From an uncultured Clostridia bacterium (GTDB taxonomy: Bacteria; Bacillota; Clostridia; Christensenellales; DTU072), in assembly GCA_934274515.1 (NCBI GenBank), contig CAKQTC010000006.1:1-64000 (forward strand): DNA of 64,000 nt, written 5' to 3'. Every line of letters begins with the position of its first letter. The first letter of the stretch is position 1. The notes beneath the pieces were generated by a model that was given only the letters and a program-made list of their open reading frames with translations, had not been told where the DNA came from and did no database searches. A program made the position numbers and the translations under genes. Positions 51,192 through 60,397 of the stretch are shown here, piece after piece.

Positions 51192-53096
51192 GTGAAAAAG
51201 AAAAACGTATGCAATATAGGCGGACAGGCGGTGCTCGAAGGCGTAATGATGCGCGGCAAAACTTCGATGGCTATCGCCGTAAGGGATGCGGACGATAAGA
51301 TAGTAATCGAGTCAGAGCGACTTAACAAAAGCGAATCGCGAAAAAAAGTCGAAAAAATCCCGATTATTCGCGGCATAGTAAGTTTTTTCGAATCGCTTGT
51401 TTCGGGAATGAAAATCACGATGCGAGCGAGCGAAGTTTTCGGCGACACCGACGAGGCTCCGTCCAAGTTTGAAAAATGGCTTGCCAAAACGTTCAAGGTA
51501 GACGTAATGAACGTCGTCCTAACAGTGGGCAGTATTTTAGGAATATTGCTGGCGATAGCGTTGTTCGTCATCATACCGCAAGTCGTCGCTTTGGCTATTT
51601 TTTCGGGAGCGGGGCTAATAAATATCGAGTTTTCCAAAGGCGTGTGGAACGCGTTTAAGACTAGCACGCAAGGACTCGGGTTCGGTTGGAATATGCTGTA
51701 CGAAGTCATTCGCGGTGCGGTGAGAATGTTGATTTTCATAGGATATATCGCGCTTATCAGCCTAATGAAAGACGTAAAACGGCTGTTTATGTACCACGGA
51801 GCAGAGCATAAAACCATAGCGTGTTACGAACACGGACTGCCGCTTACGCCCGAAAACGCGAAAACGATGACGAAAGAACACGACAGATGCGGCACGACGT
51901 TCATGTTTATAGTAATGGTTGTCAGCATACTGTTTTTCACGGTAGTGCCCGTGTCGATGATAGACGTCGGCAACGGCGCGCTTACGTTTTTGGTGCAACT
52001 GTTAATCAGACTATGCCTTATCCCGGTTGTTGCGGGCGTTTCGTACGAGTTTTTGAAACTTTTTGCCAAGTACGACAACGTTTTTGCGAGAATATGTAAA
52101 GCACCGGGGTTGTGGCTGCAAAAATTAACGACGAAAGAACCCGACGAAAAAATGTTGGAAGTCGCGATTGCGTCGTTTAACGAAGTGCTCGAACTGGAAA
52201 AAAATGCGGAATATCCGACGAAAAAATTCGTCACGTTTTCGACGGTGGAAAGAGCGGTTGCCATACTGGAAAAAATTCTCGGCAACGATAAAAAACACGA
52301 AGCGGAAATCATCGTAATGACCGTCGTCGGCGCAAACACGAAAACCGACCTTTACGACGGAAGAAGAATAACGAAAGAGCAACTCGAACAGTGCAAGAAA
52401 TACGCGTATAATCGTCTTACCGGCGCGCCTCTGCAATACGTTCTCGGCACGACGTGTTTTTACGGAATAGATTTTAAGACGGACACACGCGCGCTCATAC
52501 CGAGATTTGACACGGAAATACTTGTCGAACAGGCGATAAAAACCGCCGAAGAAATGAAAAAAACGAGAGAAACCGTAGAAGTTTTGGACCTTTGCACGGG
52601 TAGTGGTTGTATCGCGGCGACGATAAAAGCGAACGTCGATTGCGCGGTGTACGCGTCGGACGTATCGAAAGAAGCGATAAGTCTTGCGGAAGAGAATGCG
52701 ACTCGACTCGGCGTTGACGTCGAATTTTCCACGGGAAGTTTGTATATGCCGTATAAAGGGAAACGGTTTGACGTGATAGTAAGCAATCCGCCGTATATCC
52801 CGTCGGGAGATATAGCAAAACTCGACGAGGAAGTAAAAGATTACGAGCCGCGACTTGCGCTTGACGGAGGAGCGGACGGACTTGATTTTTACCGCGATAT
52901 ATGCCGCGGCGCGAAAAACCATCTTAAAAACGGCGGAACGCTGTTGCTCGAAGCGGGAATAGGTCAGGCGGAACTAATCAAAGAAATGTTAGACGGGTTT
53001 GACGTGACGTTTGTCGAAGATTATAACACGCCGCCGGTAAAACGCGTTGTTTGCGCGCGTCTGACGGAAACCGTGGAAAGCGAAGAATTAGAGTAG
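51192..53096 (+). CDS. Fusion of YqhQ-like DUF1385 membrane protein and PrmC methyltransferase
   Basis: 634 residues in one frame. Residues 1 to about 300 are DUF1385/YqhQ (IGGQAVLEGVMMRG; FMYHGAEHKTIACYEHG; HDRCGTTFMFIVMVV), with four or five membrane segments. About 345-634 are PrmC/HemK: a shortened N-terminal part, GAPLQYVLGTTCFYG, the SAM site VLDLCTGSGCIAATI and NPPY in VSNPPYIPSG. PrmC methylates the GGQ glutamine of release factors, and prfA follows directly. DUF1385, prmC and prfA are commonly neighbours in Firmicutes, so a fused pair fits. The start is GTG with GGAGAT upstream. Confidence 0.93.
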   Translation: MKKKNVCNIGGQAVLEGVMMRGKTSMAIAVRDADDKIVIESERLNKSESRKKVEKIPIIRGIVSFFESLVSGMKITMRASEVFGDTDEAPSKFEKWLAKTFKVDVMNVVLTVGSILGILLAIALFVIIPQVVALAIFSGAGLINIEFSKGVWNAFKTSTQGLGFGWNMLYEVIRGAVRMLIFIGYIALISLMKDVKRLFMYHGAEHKTIACYEHGLPLTPENAKTMTKEHDRCGTTFMFIVMVVSILFFTVVPVSMIDVGNGALTFLVQLLIRLCLIPVVAGVSYEFLKLFAKYDNVFARICKAPGLWLQKLTTKEPDEKMLEVAIASFNEVLELEKNAEYPTKKFVTFSTVERAVAILEKILGNDKKHEAEIIVMTVVGANTKTDLYDGRRITKEQLEQCKKYAYNRLTGAPLQYVLGTTCFYGIDFKTDTRALIPRFDTEILVEQAIKTAEEMKKTRETVEVLDLCTGSGCIAATIKANVDCAVYASDVSKEAISLAEENATRLGVDVEFSTGSLYMPYKGKRFDVIVSNPPYIPSGDIAKLDEEVKDYEPRLALDGGADGLDFYRDICRGAKNHLKNGGTLLLEAGIGQAELIKEMLDGFDVTFVEDYNTPPVKRVVCARLTETVESEELE

Positions 53097-53170
53097 AATA
53101 AGGTTAAGTAGACCGATTTTTCCGAATTAACGCATAAATAAAAGGGCTAATCGCCCGAAAGGATATAGAA

Positions 53171-54238
53171 ATGTTTGAAAGACTCGAAAAAATGAGAGAA
53201 AGGTATAACTTTCTCGGCGAAGAGATAGTTAAACCCGAAGTGATGGCGAGAAGAGAAGAGTGGCAAAAACTCGTAAAAGAACACGCCGCGCTCGAACCGA
53301 TTATCGCGGAATACGAAAAGTATCTCGGAATGGAAAAAGAGATGAGCGAGTGCCACGATATGATGGAAATAGGCGAGCCGGACATCAGAGAACTCGCCGA
53401 AGCCGAGTATTATCGACTTAAAGAAGAAAAAGAGAAACTCGTAGAAGAGATAAAAATATTGCTGTTGCCGAAAGACCCGATGGACGAAAAGAACGTTATC
53501 ATAGAAATACGCGCGGGTGCAGGCGGCGAAGAAGCAAGTTTGTTCGGAATGGAATTGTTTAGAATGTACCATAGGTTTGCGGAAAGAAACCGATGGAAAG
53601 TGGAAGATATGGACGTAAACGAAACCGAACTCGGCGGAATAAAAGAAGCCACGTTTATGTTGAAAGGGCACGGTGCGTATAGCAAGATGAAGTACGAAAG
53701 CGGCGTACACAGAGTTCAAAGAGTACCGGAAACCGAATCGCAAGGAAGAGTTCATACGTCTACGATAACGGTAGCGGTACTGCCCGAAGCGGAAGAAGTC
53801 GATTTTGAAATAAACGACAAAGACCTTAAAGTCGATACGTATCGTAGCGGAGGCGCGGGAGGACAGCACATAAACAAGACCGACAGCGCGGTCAGAATGA
53901 CGCACTTGCCGACGGGAATAGTCGTTTCGTGCCAAGACGAACGAAGTCAAATTAAAAACCGCGAAAAGGCGATGCGGGTACTCAAAAGTAGGCTTTACGA
54001 CTACTATCAGAGCCAAAAAGACGCGGAGTATGCGCAAAACAGAAGAATGCAGGTGGGGACGGGAGACCGAAGCGAAAGAATAAGAACTTACAATTATCCG
54101 CAGGGAAGGGTTACCGATCACAGAATTAACATGACGATGTACTCGTTGCCCGAGTTTTTAGACGGAGATATGTTCCGTATGATAGAAGCGTTGGCACTAG
54201 CCGACCAAAACGCAAAACTTAGCAAAATGCAAGATTAA
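53171..54238 (+). CDS. prfA: Peptide chain release factor 1
   Basis: 355 residues. GGQ motif (GGAGGQHINKTDSAVR) for peptidyl-tRNA hydrolysis, and the stop-recognition tripeptide PET (VPETESQGRVHTST), the form seen in Bacillus RF1. It reads UAA and UAG, and is the substrate of the PrmC half encoded upstream. Confidence 0.97.
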   Translation: MFERLEKMRERYNFLGEEIVKPEVMARREEWQKLVKEHAALEPIIAEYEKYLGMEKEMSECHDMMEIGEPDIRELAEAEYYRLKEEKEKLVEEIKILLLPKDPMDEKNVIIEIRAGAGGEEASLFGMELFRMYHRFAERNRWKVEDMDVNETELGGIKEATFMLKGHGAYSKMKYESGVHRVQRVPETESQGRVHTSTITVAVLPEAEEVDFEINDKDLKVDTYRSGGAGGQHINKTDSAVRMTHLPTGIVVSCQDERSQIKNREKAMRVLKSRLYDYYQSQKDAEYAQNRRMQVGTGDRSERIRTYNYPQGRVTDHRINMTMYSLPEFLDGDMFRMIEALALADQNAKLSKMQD

Positions 54239-54258
54239 TCAAAAAGGAGAGAGCGCGT

Positions 54259-55683
54259 ATGAGCAATAAAACAGTCACAAACGAAGTTTATCTTAGTCCG
54301 TCACACCACATATTGGAAGAACACAGTTACAATTATATGTTGCAAGACGTAGACGAACCGCAACTCTTCCGTAACTTTTTCGATTACACGTCTATTCCTA
54401 AGGTAGCGTTTAACTTCCGTAGCGTTCCTATGAGTTGTCCCGAAGAGATATGGATTACGGACACGACGTTTAGAGACGGGCAGCAATCGAGATCGCCCTA
54501 TACCGTGGAACAAATCGTGGATTTGTTTACAATGTTACATAAACTCGGCGGAGAGAAAGGCATTATAAGGCAGAGCGAATTTTTCCTGTACAGCGAAAAA
54601 GACAGAACCGCCGTAAGAAAATGTCAGGAACTCGGTTACGAATTCCCCGAAGTGACGAGTTGGATAAGAGCCAACGAAAAAGATTTTGCGTTGGTTAAGG
54701 AAATGAACGTTAAAGAAACGGGTATACTCGTAAGTTGCTCGGACTACCACATTTTCAAAAAAATGAATATGACGCGCCGTCAGGCACTCGACAAGTATCT
54801 CAGCATCGTTAAAGCCGCGCTCGACGCAGGAATAAGACCGAGATGTCACTTCGAGGACATTACGAGAGCGGACTATTACGGTTTCGTCGTTCCGTTCGCG
54901 TGCGAACTCAAACGTCTTATGGACGAAACTGGCATACCGATTAGAATTCGTTGTTGCGATACGCTCGGATACGGAATAACTTATCCCGGCGTCGCATTGC
55001 CGAGAAGCGTTCAAGGCATAATTTACGGATTGAAACACTACGCGGAAATCCCGTCGTCGCTTATCGAATGGCACGGGCATAACGATTTTTATAAAGCGGT
55101 CGTAAATGCGAGTACCGCGTGGTTGTACGGCGCAAGCGGAGTAAACTGCTCGCTTTTGGGTATAGGCGAAAGAACGGGGAACTGTCCGCTCGAAGCGATG
55201 ACGATCGAGTATGCGTCCATTAAAGGCACGACCGACGGAATGGATTTGAGCGTGATTACCGACATAGCGCATTACTTTGAGAAGGAAATCGGTTATAAGA
55301 TTCCGTCGTCCACGCCGTTTGTAGGGAAAAATTTTAACACGACGAGAGCGGGAATTCACGCGGACGGACTGTTGAAAGACGAAGAAATATATAATATTTT
55401 CGACACGGAAACCCTGCTTAAACGAAAAGTCGGGGTGGCGGTAGACAGTCATAGCGGACTTGCGGGTATTGCGTACTGGATGAACACGTACTTCAAATTG
55501 CCCGACGAATTCAAAGTCGATAAGAAAGACGAAATCGTCGCGAAAATCAAAAGCAAGGTCGATGAAGAGTACGCAGGCGGCAGAACGACGGCGATGAGCA
55601 ATTACGAACTCAAAGAAATTATGAAAGAAATCGATTTGCCGTATTATCGTAAATTGAAATACATAGCGAACAACGAACAATAA
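54259..55683 (+). CDS. Re-type citrate synthase/isopropylmalate synthase-family enzyme
   Basis: 474 residues, DRE-TIM metallolyase: WITDTTFRDGQQSRSPYTVEQ (acyl-CoA condensing site), CHFEDITRADYYGFVVPF, WHGHNDFYKAV (metal His) and LGIGERTGNCPLEA. There is no LeuA-type C-terminal regulatory domain. The N-terminal extension and these motifs resemble the clostridial Re-citrate synthase group, which condenses acetyl-CoA with oxaloacetate. Homocitrate or isopropylmalate synthase remains possible. SD AAAAGGAGAG. Confidence 0.78.
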   Translation: MSNKTVTNEVYLSPSHHILEEHSYNYMLQDVDEPQLFRNFFDYTSIPKVAFNFRSVPMSCPEEIWITDTTFRDGQQSRSPYTVEQIVDLFTMLHKLGGEKGIIRQSEFFLYSEKDRTAVRKCQELGYEFPEVTSWIRANEKDFALVKEMNVKETGILVSCSDYHIFKKMNMTRRQALDKYLSIVKAALDAGIRPRCHFEDITRADYYGFVVPFACELKRLMDETGIPIRIRCCDTLGYGITYPGVALPRSVQGIIYGLKHYAEIPSSLIEWHGHNDFYKAVVNASTAWLYGASGVNCSLLGIGERTGNCPLEAMTIEYASIKGTTDGMDLSVITDIAHYFEKEIGYKIPSSTPFVGKNFNTTRAGIHADGLLKDEEIYNIFDTETLLKRKVGVAVDSHSGLAGIAYWMNTYFKLPDEFKVDKKDEIVAKIKSKVDEEYAGGRTTAMSNYELKEIMKEIDLPYYRKLKYIANNEQ

Positions 55684-55688
55684 GACGA

Positions 55689-55714
55689 AAAAGCGGAATT
55701 GCCATTCCGCTTTT
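55689..55714 (+). terminator. Terminator after the citrate synthase-like gene
   Basis: AAAAGCGGAAT pairs with ATTCCGCTTTT (11 bp) around TGCC. Confidence 0.85.
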
Positions 55715-55768
55715 AATATGGTTTGGCGATAAGGCGTGATTACTCTCGGATAAGTCGTTATTCGCAGT

Positions 55769-55782
55769 CGCCCGCCCACCCT
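55769..55782 (+). repeat. C-rich 14-mer shared with 22655-22668
   Basis: CGCCCGCCCACCCT occurs at both places, each time in a spacer just past a terminator. Here it has three CCC runs, not the four seen at 22653-22667. Confidence 0.6.
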
Positions 55783-55846
55783 ATCTAAAATAGAAAAAAT
55801 ATTAATAGTTATCGATAAGAGTTGTCGTTAAAAATAGTTAAAGCAC

Positions 55847-55875
55847 TTGTTTTAACGTTCGGCGTATGTTACAAT
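55847..55875 (+). promoter_or_regulatory. Promoter of the P-loop gene
   Basis: TTGTTT (55847-55852), 17-bp spacer, TACAAT (55870-55875), then AAGGAG before the ATG at 55913. Confidence 0.55.
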
Positions 55876-55912
55876 AAAATAAATAATTAAATCTTCAAAT
55901 AAGGAGTTTATA

Positions 55913-56329
55913 ATGATTAAAATCATAGAAGGTGCGAAAGGCACGGGCAAAACCAAAAGAATTATCGATTTATCCACGGAAGTACTCGGTACTTGCAAGG
56001 GCGACATTGTGTTCCTTTCCACAACCACGAGATACAGACAGGAAGTTAAACCGCAGATCAAATTCGTTAATGCAAAAGAAGTAGGGATTAACGGTAAAGA
56101 AATGCTGTTCGGGTTTATCAAAGGCGTACTCGCGGCGAACTACGACGTCGAATATATCTTCATCGACGGAGTTTATAAAATAATGAACGTGGACATCGAC
56201 AGTCCCGAAATGGCAGAACTGTTTATGTTATTAGACAAACTCACTGCGGACAATCACGTTAACTTCGTATTGACCGTTAGCAGCGCAAGAGAAGAACTCC
56301 CCGCGTTTATCGCGAAATACCTTGCGTAA
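55913..56329 (+). CDS. Small P-loop NTPase of unknown function
   Basis: 138 residues. Walker A at the N-terminus (EGAKGTGKTKRI) and a likely Walker B (YIFIDGVYKIM), with a C-terminal LTVSSAREELPAFI. The size equals a bare ATPase core with no partner domain. It could be a remnant of a RecA-like or kinase fold; no family is recognised. 14 bases before thrC, so co-transcribed. Confidence 0.6.
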   Translation: MIKIIEGAKGTGKTKRIIDLSTEVLGTCKGDIVFLSTTTRYRQEVKPQIKFVNAKEVGINGKEMLFGFIKGVLAANYDVEYIFIDGVYKIMNVDIDSPEMAELFMLLDKLTADNHVNFVLTVSSAREELPAFIAKYLA

Positions 56330-56343
56330 TCGCGGAGGGAAGA

Positions 56344-57822
56344 ATGGAATTTTATTCAACCAGGGGCGAAGGTCCGGTAAGCGGAGCGCACGCTATCGTT
56401 AACGGCATCGCAAAGGACGGCGGACTGTACGTACCTGCCGAGTTTCCCATTATTACGCGCGCAGAACTCGAAGACCTTGTAGGACTCGAATATTACGAAC
56501 GCGCGGCGTACATTATTAATAAATATCTCGACGAGTTTTCTTATGAAGAACTCAAATCTTACACAGAAAAAGCATATTCGAAGTTTGACGATTACCCCGC
56601 GCCGCTTACCAAAGTAGACGAAGGCACTTACATAATGGAACTTTGGCACGGACCGACGTGCGCGTTCAAAGACGTTGCGCTTACTCTACTGCCGTACTTG
56701 CTTACGGGTAGTAAAGTTAAATTAGGCGACGATAAAAAAACGCTTATACTCGTTGCGACGAGCGGAGATACGGGCAAAGCCGCGCTCGAAGGATTCAAAG
56801 ACGTGGAAAACACGGAAATCGTCGTGCTGTACCCGTCCGACGGCGTTAGCGATATGCAAAAGAAACAAATGACGACGACCGACGGCAAAAACACGCACGT
56901 TATCGGAATAAAAGGTAACTTCGACGACGCGCAAAACGCCGTTAAACGCATTTTTGCAAGCAAAGAAATGAACGAAAAGTTTGCGAAAACAGGCTACGAA
57001 CTGTCCAGCGCGAACTCGATTAACTTCGGACGGTTGGTTCCGCAAATCGTATATTATTTTTCGGCGTATCTCGACCTTCTCGCAGAAGGTGAAATCGAAC
57101 CCGAAGAACAAATCAATTTTGTAGTTCCCAGCGGAAACTTCGGCAATATATTAGCGGGTTATTACGCGAAAAGAATGGGGCTTCCGATAAAACAACTTAT
57201 CGTCGCGAGCAATGAAAACAACGTGCTTACCGAGTTTTTTGAAACGGGATTGTATAATGCGAGAAGAAAGTTCCGCAAAACGATGAGTCCGTCGATGGAT
57301 ATACTCGTAAGCAGCAATCTCGAAAGGCTCGTTTACGAGATGTTAAACCGCGAAAGCGACAAAGTCGTTTCTTTAATGGAAGAACTCAAAAAAGACGGAG
57401 AGTACTCGGTTGACGAAGACACGCTTTACGACGCCGCACCCGAATTTATCGGGTACTGGAGTTCGGAAGAAGAAACGAAAAACGTCATCGGAAACGTGTT
57501 TGACGAATACGGATATTTGCTCGATCCGCATACGGCGGTTGCGGTAAGCGCGTTTTTTAAGTTTATGAACGACGCGTACGACGCGGCTAGCGCGGTAATA
57601 TTAAGCACGGCAAACCCGTATAAGTTTCCGCAAAGCGTGCTGGAAGCGGTGTCGGGGCAAAAAGAATCCGACGCGTTTAAGGCGATTAAAAAACTCGAAA
57701 TGCTCACGGGCGCGGAAATCCCCGAAAGTATTGCAGAACTCAAAAACAAACCCGTTTTGCACGACGAAGTAGTGGAAATCAAAGATATAGAAGACGCGGT
57801 GCTTAGGGCAGTGAGAGCATAA
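56344..57822 (+). CDS. thrC: Threonine synthase
   Basis: 492 residues. N-terminal FYSTRGEGP, PLP-lysine segment WHGPTCAFKDVALTLLP, ATSGDTGKAALEGF phosphate region and NFVVPSGNFGNILAGYYAKRMGLP. The length fits the E. coli/yeast-type threonine synthase. It converts O-phosphohomoserine to threonine. SD GGAGGG. Confidence 0.96.
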   Translation: MEFYSTRGEGPVSGAHAIVNGIAKDGGLYVPAEFPIITRAELEDLVGLEYYERAAYIINKYLDEFSYEELKSYTEKAYSKFDDYPAPLTKVDEGTYIMELWHGPTCAFKDVALTLLPYLLTGSKVKLGDDKKTLILVATSGDTGKAALEGFKDVENTEIVVLYPSDGVSDMQKKQMTTTDGKNTHVIGIKGNFDDAQNAVKRIFASKEMNEKFAKTGYELSSANSINFGRLVPQIVYYFSAYLDLLAEGEIEPEEQINFVVPSGNFGNILAGYYAKRMGLPIKQLIVASNENNVLTEFFETGLYNARRKFRKTMSPSMDILVSSNLERLVYEMLNRESDKVVSLMEELKKDGEYSVDEDTLYDAAPEFIGYWSSEEETKNVIGNVFDEYGYLLDPHTAVAVSAFFKFMNDAYDAASAVILSTANPYKFPQSVLEAVSGQKESDAFKAIKKLEMLTGAEIPESIAELKNKPVLHDEVVEIKDIEDAVLRAVRA

Positions 57823-57890
57823 CGCATTTTCCGCCGAGCAAAAAGGAAAAATCGGCGAGAAAACGCAAAGAGAAAATAAGGAAAATAAAA

Positions 57891-58892
57891 ATGATAGGCG
57901 AAAACAAAATAGTATACAGCGCGGTTCAACCGACCGGGTGTATTACGCTCGGCAATTATATCGGCGCGATAAACAACTGGCTTAAACTTCAAGACGAGTA
58001 TAAGAGCATTTTCGCAATAGCGGATTTGCACGCGCTTACCGTAAGACAGGTTCCTGCCGAGTATCGCCAAAGAGCAGTCAGTTTCTTCGCGCAGTACCTT
58101 GCGTGCGGCATAGACCCCGAAAAAAGTATAATATATTTTCAGTCGCACGTTCCGCAACACGCAGAACTTACTTGGATACTTAACTGTTTCACTTATATCG
58201 GAGAGGCGTCGAGAATGACGCAGTTCAAAGATAAATCGGCAAAACATACCGACAATATCAATATGGGACTACTGGATTATCCGGTGCTTATGGCGGCGGA
58301 TATTCTGCTGTACCAAACCGATTACGTACCCGTCGGCATCGACCAAAAACAACATCTCGAACTGTCGCGCGACCTTGCCGTCAGGTTTAACAATCTTTAT
58401 TCGCCTACGTTTACCGTACCGGAAGGGTACATCCCGAAACAGGGAGCAAAAGTATTTTCGTTGCAAGACCCGACCAAAAAAATGAGCAAGTCCGACCCGG
58501 ACGCAAACGCTACGGTTAGTTTGATAGACGCGCCCGACGCGATAATGAGAAAGTTCAAGCGCGCGGTAACCGACTGCGACGGGTTCATCGCATACGACGA
58601 AAAAAACAAACCCGGCGTCAGTAACCTGCTTACTATTTTGGAAGCGGTTACCGACAAGAGCGTGGAAACGTGGGTAAACGAACTCGAAGGTAAAGGCTAT
58701 GCCGAACTTAAACGCATTTGCGGAGAAGCGGTGGTGGAGAAACTTCGTCCTATCCGAGAAAGATATAACCGTATCATAGACGATAAACGGTACATAATGG
58801 AAGTTGCGAAAAAAGGCGCGGAAGAAGCGCAAAAAATAGCGAGAAGAACGCTCGCCAAAGTATATAAAAAAGTAGGATTGGTTGAAGCGTAA
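57891..58892 (+). CDS. trpS: Tryptophanyl-tRNA synthetase
   Basis: 333 residues, normal bacterial length. HIGH-like PTGCITLGNYIGAI, KMSKS motif in KKMSKSDPDANATV, and QTDYVPVGIDQKQHLELSRDLA. No T-box is visible in the 68-nt spacer upstream. Its stop overlaps the next start (TAATG), linking it to the DUF5685 gene. Confidence 0.97.
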   Translation: MIGENKIVYSAVQPTGCITLGNYIGAINNWLKLQDEYKSIFAIADLHALTVRQVPAEYRQRAVSFFAQYLACGIDPEKSIIYFQSHVPQHAELTWILNCFTYIGEASRMTQFKDKSAKHTDNINMGLLDYPVLMAADILLYQTDYVPVGIDQKQHLELSRDLAVRFNNLYSPTFTVPEGYIPKQGAKVFSLQDPTKKMSKSDPDANATVSLIDAPDAIMRKFKRAVTDCDGFIAYDEKNKPGVSNLLTILEAVTDKSVETWVNELEGKGYAELKRICGEAVVEKLRPIRERYNRIIDDKRYIMEVAKKGAEEAQKIARRTLAKVYKKVGLVEA

Positions 58893-59749
58893 TGTTCGGG
58901 TACGTCGTGATTGATAAGCCTAATATACTGATTAAGGATTACCAAACGTACCGTTGTTATTATTGCGGACTTTGTAAAGCGATAGGCAAACGAACGGGAC
59001 AGTGCATGCGTATGACCCTTAATTACGACATTGTTTTGCTTGCGCTGCTAGGATATAATTACGAAGATAAAGAACCCGTTTTCAAAAAAGGCAGATGCCC
59101 CGTACATCTGCTTAAAAAAGTCGAGTACGTGGAAGACAGCGAAATTTTGGAAAAAATCAGCGACGTCAATACGATACTCGGTTATTATAAACTCGTAGAC
59201 GACGTAATCGACGAAAAAAAGCATAGAGTAATCAAAACGTTGGTAAAGGGATATTATAATAAAGCGAAGAAAAGATTACCGTCTTTTGCGGAAAGTACCG
59301 AAAAAGGGTATGAAAAGTTACGGGAAAAAGAAAAGGCGAACGAAGACGCGAACACGCTGGCGGAAGCGTTCGGAGAGATTTTAATGCGTGCGGCGGACGC
59401 GGTAAGCGATAAAGCGGACGCAAACTTACGAAAACTTCTTTTTTATGTCGGGAAGTGGATTTACGTCATCGACGCCATAGACGATTTGAAAGAAGATACG
59501 GAAAAACAAAATTTTAACCCGTTTTTAAGGGAAAATAAATGTTCGTTTGATAAGTTGAACGAAAAGGCAAAAGCCGAAGCGCGCGTAATAATATACGACG
59601 CTATCGACAACGCGACGAAAGCGTATAACGAGATGAATATTGCGATAAGCGAAGGACCGCTTAGCAATATAATATATCTGGGGCTAAAAAGTCGCGCCGA
59701 AAAAATACTCGAAGGGAGCAATAAAAAATGCCGAAAAATTCGTTTGTAG
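58892..59749 (+). CDS. DUF5685 family protein
   Basis: 285 residues. The N-terminal Cys cluster YRCYYCGLCKAIGKRTGQC and the all-helical body with WIYVIDAIDDLKEDTEKQNFNPF match the DUF5685 family found next to J-like Cys-rich proteins in Clostridia. Function unknown; a metal site at the N-terminus is likely. Translationally coupled to trpS and overlapping the next gene by 22 bases. Confidence 0.8.
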   Translation: MFGYVVIDKPNILIKDYQTYRCYYCGLCKAIGKRTGQCMRMTLNYDIVLLALLGYNYEDKEPVFKKGRCPVHLLKKVEYVEDSEILEKISDVNTILGYYKLVDDVIDEKKHRVIKTLVKGYYNKAKKRLPSFAESTEKGYEKLREKEKANEDANTLAEAFGEILMRAADAVSDKADANLRKLLFYVGKWIYVIDAIDDLKEDTEKQNFNPFLRENKCSFDKLNEKAKAEARVIIYDAIDNATKAYNEMNIAISEGPLSNIIYLGLKSRAEKILEGSNKKCRKIRL

Positions 59750-60396
59750 TGCTAGGAATAAGCCCTGACGCGTCCAAAAACGAGGCGTACAGAGCGTATA
59801 GAGATTTGCGTAACAAATACGAAAGTTTACGTTTTGAACCCGGCGATATAGGCGCGGACGCTTGCGCAAAACTCGAAGAAATCGACGCCGCGTACGACGA
59901 CGTCGTAAGAATAATGGACGAGCGCGGCAGAGGCGAAGAGAGAGAAGATACGCGTTCTCGTTTCGTCAATGAAAAACTCGACGACGCCGAAACGAAAATA
60001 AGAAACGGCGACATCGACGGCGCGCAAAATTCGCTCGACGACTGCACGACGAGAACCGCTCGTTGGCACTACCTTCAATCGGTCGTTTTCTATCGCAAAA
60101 ACTGGGCGGGCGACGCGCTTAAACAACTGGAACTCGCTTGCAATATGGAACCCGGCAACAAAAAATACGCCGACGCCAAAGCCGCTATGCAAAAACACGT
60201 CAAGGCGAATACAACCGCACAAGGAAACTCGTTTTACGAAAACGGCACGAAAGCGGAGAGAACTTACGCCGACAGTACAAACAACGGTTATAACAATAAC
60301 TCAAGAGGTTGTAGCGCGTGCGACGTTTGTAGCGGATTGCTTTGCGCCGACTGCTGCTGCGAATGTATGGGCGGAGATTTGATTTCCTGTTGTTAA
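59728..60396 (+). CDS. J-domain-like protein without HPD, Cys-rich tail
   Basis: 222 residues. Residues 6-65 resemble a J domain (VLGISPDASKNEAYRAYRDL...KLEEIDAAYDDV), but the HPD that stimulates Hsp70 is absent (YESLRFEPGD). A TPR-like helical part follows (DAETKIRNGDIDGAQNSLDD; WHYLQSVVFYRKNWAGDALK). The last 28 residues hold ten Cys (GCSACDVCSGLLCADCCCEC). Probably a scaffold or metal-binding protein, not a DnaK co-chaperone. Confidence 0.75.
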   Translation: MPKNSFVVLGISPDASKNEAYRAYRDLRNKYESLRFEPGDIGADACAKLEEIDAAYDDVVRIMDERGRGEEREDTRSRFVNEKLDDAETKIRNGDIDGAQNSLDDCTTRTARWHYLQSVVFYRKNWAGDALKQLELACNMEPGNKKYADAKAAMQKHVKANTTAQGNSFYENGTKAERTYADSTNNGYNNNSRGCSACDVCSGLLCADCCCECMGGDLISCC

Positions 60397-60397
60397 T

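Noticed and set aside
57823..57890. Possible T-box or attenuator before trpS
   Set aside because: Only 68 nt are available and no T-box sequence or specifier stem is visible, just a weak imperfect hairpin.
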